DNA of 14,434 bases from JAYZAP01 sp964645285 (lineage in GTDB: Bacteria > Pseudomonadota > Alphaproteobacteria > JAAXGF01): contig CAZYDR010000093.1 of assembly GCA_964645285.1 (NCBI GenBank), positions 1 to 14,434 of the forward strand, in the 5' to 3' direction. A program made the translations under genes and the position numbers. This document shows positions 7,207 to 14,077 of the stretch, one piece after another (position 1 is the first letter of the stretch; each line of letters starts with the position of its first letter). The notes below the pieces were generated by a model, which saw only the letters and a program-made list of their open reading frames with translations, had not been told where the DNA came from and did not search any database.

Positions 7207-8781
7207 ATGAACGACGACGTTCCGGTACGTGGGCGCGCAGGCGGCCGCGCCGCGCGCAAGGCGCTGAGGGCAGCCAAACCTCCGATTTCCGAGGCCCCGG
7301 TTCGGCCCGGTATGGAGGGCGGTCAGTACCTGCCTCTGACCGACGCCGAAATCCAACGAATTCATCACGCGGCCCTCGACGTGCTGGAGCAGATCGGCCT
7401 GTCCAACGCCATTCCGTCCTGCATCGAAATCTTCACCAACGCCGGTGCGACCATCAGCGACGACGGTCGCCTGATCATCCCCCGCGCCATGGTCGAGGAC
7501 GCTTTGGCGGTGGCGGCCCGGCGCTTTCCGCTCCATGCCCAGGATCCGCAATTCGACCTCGAGCCGTGGGGCAAGAAGGTCCATTTCGGCACCGCCGGGG
7601 CCGCCGTCCATATGGTCGATAGCGAGACCGGCGAATATCGCGAGTCCATGCTCAACGACCTCTACGACGTGGCCCGGCTGGTCGATACCCTGGACCATAT
7701 CCACTTCTACCAGCGTTCCCTGGTGCCGCGCGACATGACCGATCCGCGCGATCTCGATTTCCACACCTGCTATGCCGCGGTCATGGGAACCTCGAAACAT
7801 GTGGGCTCAAGTTGGGTCGATCCCGCCCATCTGGCCGAGTCCATGGAGATGCTCCGCATGATCGCCGGCGGCGAGGACAAGTGGCGCGAGCGCCCGTTCG
7901 TCAGCATGTCGGCGTGCTTCGTGGTACCGCCGCTCAATTTTGCCGAGGACGCCTGCCGTTGTCTCGAGGCCGGGGTCCGGGCCGGTATGCCGATCCTGTT
8001 GCTGGCCGCCGGTCAGGCCGGGGCGACCAGCCCGGCGGCGTTGCCCGGTGCCGTGGTCCAGGAGGTCGCCGAGGTGCTGGCCGGTCTGGTCTACGTCAAT
8101 CTAATCGTGCCCGGCCATCCGGCGATCTTCGGCGCCTGGCCGTTTGTCTCGGACCTACGCACCGGCGCCATGTCGGGGGGCAGCGGCGAGCAGGCGATAC
8201 TCATGGCGGCCTGTGCCCAGATGGCGCAATTCTATGATTTGCCCGGTGGCATCGCGGGCGGCATGACTGACTCAAAAGTCCCCGACGCCCAGGCCGGCTA
8301 CGAAAAGGGCTACACCAACGCCCTGGCCGGTCTCGCCGGCGGCAATCTGGTCTATGAGTCTGCGGGCATGCACGCCAGCCTGTTGGGTTGCTGCTTCGAG
8401 AGTTACGTCATCGACAACGACATCATCGGCTCGGTGCTGCGCACCGTGCGCGGTATCGAGGTCACCGAGGACTCCCTGTCGGTCGAGGCCATCCGCGAAG
8501 CCTGCATCGGCGGACCGGGCCATTTCCTCGGCAGCAATCAAACCCTGGAACTCATGGAGCGGGACTACATCTATCCCGAGGTCGGCGACCGCACCAGCCC
8601 TAAGGACTGGGCCGAGCAGGGCTCGACGACCATGCGCCAACGGGCCCGTTCCAAGGTCAAGGAAATCCTCGCCAGCCACTACCCGTCCCATATCGACGAA
8701 GCCATGGACGACCGCATCCGCGACAAGTTCGACGTGCTGCTGCCGCGCAAGGAAATGCGGCCGGGCAACGGGCGGTGGTAG
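7207..8781 (+). CDS. MttB-family (trimethylamine methyltransferase-like) protein, non-pyrrolysine
   Basis: The product has 524 residues, typical of the MttB superfamily. Founding members move a methyl group from trimethylamine to a corrinoid protein using pyrrolysine. The far commoner non-Pyl members act, where known, on quaternary amines such as glycine betaine, proline betaine or carnitine. Recognisable stretches are LTDAEIQRIHHAALDVLEQI at the N-terminus, the mid-protein VHFGTAGAAVHMVD, and the C-terminal barrel part with GGIAGGMTDSKVPDAQAGYE and GGNLVYESAGM. The frame has no internal TAG, so pyrrolysine is not used. The start follows GAGG (7198-7201) by 5 bases. The gene lies 101 bases after dead ATP-grasp copy B and ends 7 bases from the opposing Usp gene. 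No corrinoid-binding or methylcorrinoid:H4-folate methyltransferase partner is in the window. The substrate is unknown; a methylated amine or betaine is an inference. Confidence 0.85.
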   Translation: MNDDVPVRGRAGGRAARKALRAAKPPISEAPVRPGMEGGQYLPLTDAEIQRIHHAALDVLEQIGLSNAIPSCIEIFTNAGATISDDGRLIIPRAMVEDALAVAARRFPLHAQDPQFDLEPWGKKVHFGTAGAAVHMVDSETGEYRESMLNDLYDVARLVDTLDHIHFYQRSLVPRDMTDPRDLDFHTCYAAVMGTSKHVGSSWVDPAHLAESMEMLRMIAGGEDKWRERPFVSMSACFVVPPLNFAEDACRCLEAGVRAGMPILLLAAGQAGATSPAALPGAVVQEVAEVLAGLVYVNLIVPGHPAIFGAWPFVSDLRTGAMSGGSGEQAILMAACAQMAQFYDLPGGIAGGMTDSKVPDAQAGYEKGYTNALAGLAGGNLVYESAGMHASLLGCCFESYVIDNDIIGSVLRTVRGIEVTEDSLSVEAIREACIGGPGHFLGSNQTLELMERDYIYPEVGDRTSPKDWAEQGSTTMRQRARSKVKEILASHYPSHIDEAMDDRIRDKFDVLLPRKEMRPGNGRW

Positions 8782-8788
8782 GCAGTCC

Positions 8789-9610
8789 CTAGCGCACCAC
8801 CAACAACGAGCAGGCGCAGTCTTCGATCATGGAATCGAGCATGTCGCTTTGGGCCAGGTCGCTGGCGGCGCTTATCACTAGGGCGCCGTCGTGAGCTTCG
8901 CGTAGGACCGCGCGCAGGGCGCCGGGCGGCATGCGGATGAAGCGGGCGGTAATGTCGCTGGCTTTGAGTTGTTCGGCGGCCTGAGCTTCAAGAGCCTTAT
9001 CGTCGCCGAAGCTGATGACGGTGAGCCGCCCACCGTGGGCGCGGGCCAGGGAGGCCGCCGTGGTCAGGGCGTGTTCGCCCTGAGGGCCGTCGTCGAGACA
9101 CAACACCACGGGTCCTTCATCGATCCGCGCGCGCTGGGCCAGCAGCACCGAGCCCGGCGCCTCGCGGGCGGCGCGGCGTGCCAGGGAACCGGCACCGCGA
9201 CCCGCCACCGATCGACCGCCGACGAAGCCCAGAGTGAGCAGGTCAGCGTCACGGGCGGCAGCCATGACCTCGCGCTCCACATCGCCTCGCGCCACCCGGA
9301 AGCTCCAGGGGACGCGGCTGCCGGCGGCGTCGGCCAGATGGCGGCGGACACGCTGGGCCTGAAGACGCAGCGCCCGCTCAACGTCTGGCGGCTCGACCTC
9401 GCGGAGTCCGGCCGACCAGGCGTCGATGATGCGGGTGAAGGGCAGGCCGGCGAAACGCAGCATGTCGGCGTCTTCCACATACAGCGCGTCGATCTCGGCA
9501 TCGAGTTCCACGGCCAAACGCAGGGCCGCATCAAGCGCCGCCACGCTGGCCGGCGAGGCGTCGAGGCCGACCAGAATGCGGCGGCGCGCGCCTGTGGCCG
9601 GTTTGATCAC
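8789..9610 (-). CDS. Tandem universal stress protein (UspA family)
   Basis: The product has 273 residues with two Usp domains. The first opens with RRILVGLDASPASVAALDAA and ends with a nucleotide-loop-like GGRSVAGRGAGSLARRA...GSVLLA. The second starts near residue 165 at GPVVLCLDDGPQGEHALTTA and ends with CSLLVVR, without a clear nucleotide loop. Usp proteins are cytoplasmic stress proteins, often ATP-binding, that aid survival in growth arrest. The start is GTG 9610, overlapping the protease stop codon by 4 bases (GTGA). It has its own ribosome site AAGGA 6 bases upstream, inside the protease gene, so translational coupling is likely. It is the last gene of the minus-strand cluster and converges on the MttB-like gene with a 7-base gap. 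I see no intrinsic terminator between them. Confidence 0.87.
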   Translation of the reverse strand: MIKPATGARRRILVGLDASPASVAALDAALRLAVELDAEIDALYVEDADMLRFAGLPFTRIIDAWSAGLREVEPPDVERALRLQAQRVRRHLADAAGSRVPWSFRVARGDVEREVMAAARDADLLTLGFVGGRSVAGRGAGSLARRAAREAPGSVLLAQRARIDEGPVVLCLDDGPQGEHALTTAASLARAHGGRLTVISFGDDKALEAQAAEQLKASDITARFIRMPPGALRAVLREAHDGALVISAASDLAQSDMLDSMIEDCACSLLVVR

Positions 9611-12036
9611 GAGCTGTCCTTATCCTCGCCGCGACCGGAATGACGGTGCATCGCCTCGGTATAGCTGGCCAGCTTGGCCTCGACCAACTGGTTGATGGAG
9701 CCCTCGGGGAACTGTCCGTCATCGCCGCGCTCGCCGGCCGCTAAGCCGGTCAGGCGTTCGATGCCCTGATCAATGGTTTCGATGGGGTAGATGTGGAACT
9801 GGCCGGCCTTGGCCGCCGCCACGATGTCGGCCCGCAGCATCAGGTGTTTGACGTTCGACGCCGGGATCATGGCGCCCTGGTCGCCGGTCAGGCCGCGCGC
9901 CTGACAGAGATCGAAGAAACCCTCGATCTTCTCGTTGACGCCGCCGATGGCCTGGACCTCGCCGCGCTGGTTGACCGAGCCGGTCACCGCCAGACCCTGG
10001 CGGATCGGCGCGCCTGCGAGGGCCGAGAGGATGGCGTAAAGCTCGGTCGACGACGCCGAATCGCCATCGACACCGCCGTAGGACTGCTCGAACACCAGGC
10101 TGACCGAGAGCGACAAGGGGCGGTCTTCGGCGAAGCGGGTGCCGAGAAAGCCGGACAGGATCAAGACGCCCTTGGAATGGAGCGGGCCGCCAAGCTCGAC
10201 CTCGCGCTCGATATCGATGACCTCTCCCTTGCCGAGGCGGGCCCGCGCGGTAATGCGGGTTGGTTTGCCAAACCCGAAACTGCCCAGTTGTAATACCGAG
10301 AGCCCGTTGATCTGGCCGACCTCGGCGCCGTCCGTATCGATCAGGATGGTGCCGCGGGTGACCTGCTCGGCCATGCGCTCCTGGGTCCGGTTGGCCCGCC
10401 GCACCTGGGCGTCGAGGGCCGTCTGGACATGGTCGGCGCCGATTACCGTACCGCCGCCCTGACTGCACCAGTAGTCGGCCTCACGCAGTAGGTCGGTGAC
10501 GGCGCCGACCCGCACGGACAGGCGCTCGGCGTCGGCGGCCATGCGCGAGCCGTGTTCGAGAATGCGCGCCACCGCGCCCCGGTCGAGAGGCTTGAGTTCG
10601 GCCTCACGGGCGCGCTGGGCAACCAACTGGGCATAAAGCATGGCGTTGTCGTCGGTGCGCTCGACCTGATCCTCGAAGTCGGCGGCGATCTTGAACAACT
10701 CGCCGAACTCTGGATCCTGCTGGGTCAGCATGTAATAGAGCATGGGCTCGCCAATAAGCACGACCTTGACGTCGAGGGGAATGGGCTCGGGTTCAAGGCC
10801 GCGGGTGCTGATCAGGCTGAGGGCCTGGCCCGGCGCCTCGATGCGGATGCGGCGGCTCTGGAGCGCCTGCTTGAGGGCGTCGTAGGACAGCGGCTGTTGC
10901 AACAGCTTTCGGACATTGAGAATGATGGTGCCGCCGTTGGCCTGGTGCAGGGCGCCCGGTTTGATCAGGGTGAAGTTGGTGGTCAGGGCGCCCATCTGGG
11001 AGATGTGCTCGATTTCGCCGACCAGGCGCTGGTAGGTCGGGTGGTCCTCATAGACCACCGGCGCGCCGGTTCGATCCTGGCAATCGACCAGCAGGTTGAC
11101 CGTATAGCGGTCCATGCCGGCGTCTGGTCGGGCAGGCGGGGCTTGGCCGGGCGCCATCACGGCGGCGACCGGGCCGGCCTCTTCGTGGGGCAGGAATATC
11201 GCGGCGTTTTCCACCACGTCCTTGCGCACCGCGTCGAGGTAGGCGCGGACATCGTCGAGGCCATTGAATTCGCGCTGCAATTCGTCGATCAGATGACCCG
11301 TGGCGAAGCGCGTGATCTCGCGGTTGAGCTCGCCGACCCGCTGGCGGCTTTCCTTGACCAGGGTTGGCAGCAGGCGCAAGGCCTCCTGAAGTTCTTCCTG
11401 GAGCGATTCGATGTCTTTTTGGATCCGTTCGCGCTCGGCTTTGGGCAGGGCCTGAAAGGCTTCGGGTTCAATGACCTGGTCGCCCTGCAGAGGGCCGAAG
11501 CCGAGGCCATCCGGGGTGCGGATGAGGGCGATGTTACGTTCCCGGGCATCACGCTGGACGCCCTCAAGCGCGTGTTCGTGTTGCTGCTTGAACTTGTCCT
11601 CAATGGCGCTCTTGCGGCTGCGGTAGTCATCGCTTTCGAAGGCCGCCGGGATCGCTGCCCGCAGGTCCTGCAGCAACTGTTCCATATGGGCCTTGAGAAC
11701 GCAGGCCCGTCCGGTCGGCAGGCGTAGGGCCAGGGGCTTTTGCTGGTCGGCGAAGTTATTGACGTAACACCAGTCGAACGGCACCGGCGCCTGCGCCGCA
11801 TGTTCCTCGATAATGCGCCGCACCACCGCATGCTTGCCCAGGCCCGACGGCCCCAGGGCATAGAGGTTGTAGCCGTCGCGGGTCATGCCGACGGCGAAGC
11901 GGATGGCTTCGAGGGCGCGCTTCTGGCCCAGAACTTCGTCGGGATCGTCGAGATCGGCCGTGGTCTCGAACGAAAACCTGTCCGGATCACAAACCTGATA
12001 AAGCTGCTCCGGCGCCAGCGCCTTAACCTCAACCAT
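9607..12036 (-). CDS. Lon-like AAA protease (LonH/YcbZ type, AAA_32 + Lon C-terminal domain)
   Basis: The product has 809 residues from ATG 12036. That start follows AAGAGG by 7 bases; GTG 12042 lies too close to the same site. The N-terminus has the family hallmark LGQKRALEAIRFAVGM, then Walker A GPSGLGK (62-68), followed by His where Ser or Thr is usual. A long helical insert (about 150-270) precedes the second half of the AAA module, with INxxK-like INVRKLLQQPLS and arginine-rich stretches. The C-terminal Lon peptidase domain has the serine-lysine dyad: Ser660 in GDSAS and Lys703 in VNEKIEG, 43 residues apart as in E. coli Lon. These proteases form cytoplasmic ATP-dependent rings, and their clients are poorly known. 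The gene is followed by usp with a 4-base overlap and preceded by a rhodanese gene 64 bases upstream, suggesting a stress operon. Confidence 0.92.
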   Translation of the reverse strand: MVEVKALAPEQLYQVCDPDRFSFETTADLDDPDEVLGQKRALEAIRFAVGMTRDGYNLYALGPSGLGKHAVVRRIIEEHAAQAPVPFDWCYVNNFADQQKPLALRLPTGRACVLKAHMEQLLQDLRAAIPAAFESDDYRSRKSAIEDKFKQQHEHALEGVQRDARERNIALIRTPDGLGFGPLQGDQVIEPEAFQALPKAERERIQKDIESLQEELQEALRLLPTLVKESRQRVGELNREITRFATGHLIDELQREFNGLDDVRAYLDAVRKDVVENAAIFLPHEEAGPVAAVMAPGQAPPARPDAGMDRYTVNLLVDCQDRTGAPVVYEDHPTYQRLVGEIEHISQMGALTTNFTLIKPGALHQANGGTIILNVRKLLQQPLSYDALKQALQSRRIRIEAPGQALSLISTRGLEPEPIPLDVKVVLIGEPMLYYMLTQQDPEFGELFKIAADFEDQVERTDDNAMLYAQLVAQRAREAELKPLDRGAVARILEHGSRMAADAERLSVRVGAVTDLLREADYWCSQGGGTVIGADHVQTALDAQVRRANRTQERMAEQVTRGTILIDTDGAEVGQINGLSVLQLGSFGFGKPTRITARARLGKGEVIDIEREVELGGPLHSKGVLILSGFLGTRFAEDRPLSLSVSLVFEQSYGGVDGDSASSTELYAILSALAGAPIRQGLAVTGSVNQRGEVQAIGGVNEKIEGFFDLCQARGLTGDQGAMIPASNVKHLMLRADIVAAAKAGQFHIYPIETIDQGIERLTGLAAGERGDDGQFPEGSINQLVEAKLASYTEAMHRHSGRGEDKDSS

Positions 12037-12100
12037 CCTCACACCTCTTGTACAGACCGGCCGCTAGTTTAGCGCGAACCGCACAGGGTAGGAAGACGCT

Positions 12101-12430
12101 CTAGTACCGCGCCATGGAGGGTTCGATGGTGGTGGCCCAGGCTTCGAGGCCGCCGCGCAGGCTGAGGGCATTGGCGAAGCCGTTGTGGCGTAGCCAGGTG
12201 ACGACCTGGAGACTGCGTTGGCCGTGGTGGCAAATCACCACCAGAGGCCTGTCGGCCGACAACTGGCCGGATTGGCCGGGGATATGCATCATGGGAATCT
12301 CGATGCAGCCGGGCAGGGCGCAAACCGCCAACTCCCAGTTCTCGCGGACATCGAGGATCTGTATGTCGGCGCCGGACGACCGCAAGGTCTCAAGCCCCTG
12401 TGGCTCTATCTCTAGTGTGTCGCCGGTCAT
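12101..12430 (-). CDS. Single-domain rhodanese (sulfurtransferase)
   Basis: The product has 109 residues, the size of GlpE-like single-domain rhodaneses. It carries LDVRENWE (26-33) and PGCIEIPMMHIP, and the active-site loop VICHHGQRS with catalytic Cys67, which would carry the persulfide. The GGLEAWA helix motif is near the end. These cytoplasmic enzymes move sulfane sulfur, for example to cyanide or thioredoxin in vitro; the cellular partner is unknown. I chose ATG 12430 because homology starts there; an open frame reaching up to 12667 is the antisense shadow of the sigma-factor gene. No strong Shine-Dalgarno precedes it, and it begins 19 bases after the ancestral stop of the sigma-factor gene, so it was probably translationally linked to it. 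The protease gene follows on the same strand. Confidence 0.9.
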   Translation of the reverse strand: MTGDTLEIEPQGLETLRSSGADIQILDVRENWELAVCALPGCIEIPMMHIPGQSGQLSADRPLVVICHHGQRSLQVVTWLRHNGFANALSLRGGLEAWATTIEPSMARY

Positions 12431-12449
12431 TGGGGAATTGATATGCGGA

Positions 12450-13026
12450 CTAACTGTCGAGCAGGGGTCGCGGCTCGTCAGTGGTCTCGTTGATGACCAC
12501 GCGCAGCTTGCCGAGGGCCTTGGCCTCGAATCTGGCGGACGCGCTCTTTGCTCACGCCGAAGGTTACGCCCAGTTCGGCCAGGGTTTGAGTCTCTTCCTT
12601 GAGAAACCGGCTGACGATGATCTGGCGTTCGCGATCGTTGAGTCGGTTCAGAGCCTCGGTAATCCATAAGGAGCGGGTGTTGCCGTCATGGCGTTCGATG
12701 GTGATGTCCTCGGGGCTCGGGCCGGAGTCCCTAAGGAAATCCTGGACTTCGTCGCCGTCACCGATGCCGACAGTCATGTTTAATGACTGATCGGGGCGGG
12801 TGATGTGGGATTCCATTAGCTCGACCGCGGCCAGGGGGACCGAAAGCTGCTTGGCAATCTGGCGCCGGTCACCGTCGGTCATGGTGCCGTCGGGGCCCTC
12901 GGCCAGGCGGGCGCGGAGGCGGCGCAAATTGAAGAACAGGCTTTTCTGCGCCGCCGTCGCGCCGATGCGCACGATCGACGAATTACGCAGCACGTACTCC
13001 TGGATCGCCGCCACTACCCACCACTC
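12450..13026 (-). pseudogene. rpoH: Sigma-32 family factor (RpoH-like), 5'-truncated and frameshifted
   Basis: The protein reads WWVVAAIQEYVLRNSSIV (region 2.4), then the RpoH-box-like TAAQKSLFFNLRRLRARL, region 3 text, and region 4 with LNDRERQIIVSRFL and the helix-turn-helix LGVTFGVSKERVRQI. The SLFFNLRRLRARL form recalls the alphaproteobacterial RpoH2 subgroup. Everything before region 2.4, about 100 or more residues including the core-binding region 2.1-2.2, is missing, and a MarR fragment abuts instead. Near the 3' end an extra base (G at 12528 on the plus strand) shifts the frame. The current frame stops at 12478. Removing that base restores EAKALGKLRVVINETTDEPR and a stop at 12450-12452. 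Two independent lesions make a working sigma factor improbable. It would have headed the rhodanese-protease-Usp cluster. Confidence 0.85.
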
Positions 13027-13189
13027 GTAAGGGATCACGGTCGAGCAAGGCCTCGCCTGCCGAGGTCAATTCGAGCACCACGGAGCGCTTGTCCCGTTCA
13101 CCACGAAGACGGCTGATATAGCCTTTGTTCTCCATGGCGATGAGAGTCTGCGAAATGGTTCCCTTGGTGGTGCCGAGGGGGTGGCCCGC
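13027..13189 (-). pseudogene. MarR-family regulator fragment: winged-helix part, minus strand
   Basis: Read on the minus strand, this gives LGTTKGTISQTLIAMENKGY, then ISRLRGERDKRSVVLELTSA and GEALLDRDPL. This is the recognition helix, wing and following strand of a MarR winged-helix DNA-binding domain. A TAA (13190-13192) closes the frame just upstream of the homology, so the N-terminal dimerisation helices are absent. Downstream the frame leaves MarR sequence and meets the sigma-factor remnant out of frame, stopping at 12983. The missing C-terminal part lies next door on the plus strand (13181-13420). No intact start or complete domain remains, so this is a fragment. Confidence 0.75.
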
Positions 13190-13420
13190 TTACCTGACAG
13201 CGAAAGAAACACGATCTCCGACGGCCTCAGTCGTTTGTTGCACGATGTTCAGTGGCACCTCGACAGCAACGGATTCGGAATTTGCGAGGCCTGCTCGCTG
13301 TTCACAGCCGCTGGCGCGGCCGACGAGAACGACGGCCCCCATCGCTGTGGCCTCACCGGCGAGCCCGTGGGCCCGAGTGAGGCGCACCGCATCTGTGTGA
13401 ATTATCAGGCCGCGCGCTGA
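13181..13420 (+). pseudogene. MarR-family regulator fragment: C-terminal helix and Cys-rich tail, plus strand
   Basis: The frame reads VARLPDSERNTISDGLSRLL, HDVQWHLDSN, then a tail with GICEACSLF, GPHRCGLTGEPV and HRICVNYQ. The first part is the C-terminal dimerisation helix seen after the wing in MarR proteins. The tail has four cysteines and a His (CxxC ... HxC ... C), as in a MarR subgroup with a possible metal-binding C-terminus. It lacks the DNA-binding domain, which lies beside it in the opposite orientation. A GTG at 13181 opens the frame but has no convincing ribosome site. It converges with the small membrane-protein gene, and its TGA stop lies inside a 24-base tandem repeat. Confidence 0.65.
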
Positions 13421-13463
13421 AGCCGTAGTCGCCAAGTGAGCTGAAGCCTTAGTCGCCAAGCAA
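13416..13463. repeat. Two-copy 24-bp tandem repeat
   Basis: GCTGAAGCCGTAGTCGCCAAG (first 20 bases shown to CAA, then G; 13416-13436) recurs at 13440-13460 with a single G-to-T change; the period is 24 bases. It carries the stop codons of both converging genes: the MarR tail (plus) and the membrane protein (minus). It looks like a small replication-slippage duplication. Confidence 0.7.
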
Positions 13464-13796
13464 CCAGATCAGCAGCCCGGCGACCGCCAAGTCAATCTGC
13501 AGCACGAAAAGACTCCCGACCACCAGGCCGGCGAGCCGCGATAGGCCGCGTTTGCGCTCGCTTCGCCGGCCATCATCGCTCCGCCGGTCGCGACCGCCCA
13601 GCAGGATCACATATATTCCGCGGCGCCATAGCGGCAGGCTGAGGCAAATGTCGAAGCCGTGGCCGCTACGGGTGGCGTCGCCAAACACGCTCTTTAGGGC
13701 GACAAGCTGGCGGTCACTGAAGCTGGTGCGCAGTTCTGGCGGGAGTTGGGCGAAAAACTGCTGCAGAAAAGGATCGTTCGACGCACTGTCCACCAT
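13449..13796 (-). CDS. Hypothetical protein with one C-terminal membrane segment
   Basis: The product has 115 residues from ATG 13796, which follows GGAG by about 8 bases; an ATG at 13871 lacks a ribosome site. The N-terminal half reads DPFLQQFFAQLPPELRTSFS, DRQLVALKSVFGD, then FDICLSLPLWRRGIYVILLG. It resembles, from memory, a conserved small-protein pattern (SFTxxQL...vDIRxSxPL...YxVxLxGRExR), but I cannot name the family. A basic linker GRDRRSDDGRRSERKR precedes one hydrophobic helix, LAGLVVGSLFVLQIDLAVAG, near the end. The likely topology is a cytoplasmic N-terminal domain with a C-terminal anchor. It is transcribed away from the rRNA operon. No function is assigned. Confidence 0.65.
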   Translation of the reverse strand: MVDSASNDPFLQQFFAQLPPELRTSFSDRQLVALKSVFGDATRSGHGFDICLSLPLWRRGIYVILLGGRDRRSDDGRRSERKRGLSRLAGLVVGSLFVLQIDLAVAGLLIWLLGD

Positions 13797-14042
13797 GGTC
13801 AGGCTCCAGATGGGACTCGCGCCGGCCGGAGTCGTTGCTCTGTCGCGTGCCGCCAGGAAACGTCCTATCATTATAGAGCCGAATATGATTAATACACTGA
13901 TCGTCGTGGCGACGAGCGAAAACTCAAGAAAATCAGCCGTTTATCGCGGATGTGGCGACGATCTCAATACGGGTAATCAAAGGGTTGAACCCGTATAACG
14001 GCATGGTGCTGAAAAATAACCGTCAAAGGGTAAATCAGGTGA
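13797..14042. promoter_or_regulatory. Region upstream of the rRNA promoter with inverted repeats
   Basis: No gene is evident. Two clean inverted repeats stand out: TCGTCG-TGG-CGACGA (13901-13915) and an 8-bp stem ATACGGGT/ACCCGTAT (13967-13974 and 13989-13996) with a 14-base loop. GTGGCGACGA occurs twice (in 13906-13915 and again near 13952). The last 35 bases before the -35 box are A/T-richer, as expected for an UP element. The promoter of the 13449-13796 gene must also lie here. Confidence 0.45.
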
Positions 14043-14071
14043 TTGACAGCCCCTTAGACCATGCTTATAAC
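14043..14071 (+). promoter_or_regulatory. rRNA operon promoter, sigma-70 type
   Basis: TTGACA (14043-14048) and TATAAC (14066-14071) are separated by exactly 17 bases, a near-consensus housekeeping promoter. The last C of the -10 box starts a run of seven C residues (14071-14077), giving a very GC-rich discriminator before the likely start near 14078. Such discriminators are the hallmark of rRNA promoters subject to stringent (ppGpp) control. It reads directly into the 16S leader about 300 bases upstream of the mature rRNA. Confidence 0.85.
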
Positions 14072-14077
14072 CCCCCC

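Noticed and set aside
8969..9643. 224-codon plus-strand open frame
   Set aside because: Antisense of the universal stress protein gene; no recognisable domain.
10552..11727. 391-codon plus-strand open frame
   Set aside because: Antisense shadow of the Lon-like protease gene in GC-rich DNA; the minus-strand protein has clear domains and a catalytic dyad.
12431..12667. N-terminal extension of the rhodanese up to 12667
   Set aside because: The extra 79 residues are an out-of-frame reading of the sigma-factor remnant and lie outside the rhodanese domain.
13190..13459. 89-codon minus-strand open frame
   Set aside because: Shadow of the MarR C-terminal fragment on the plus strand; shows no MarR or other motif.
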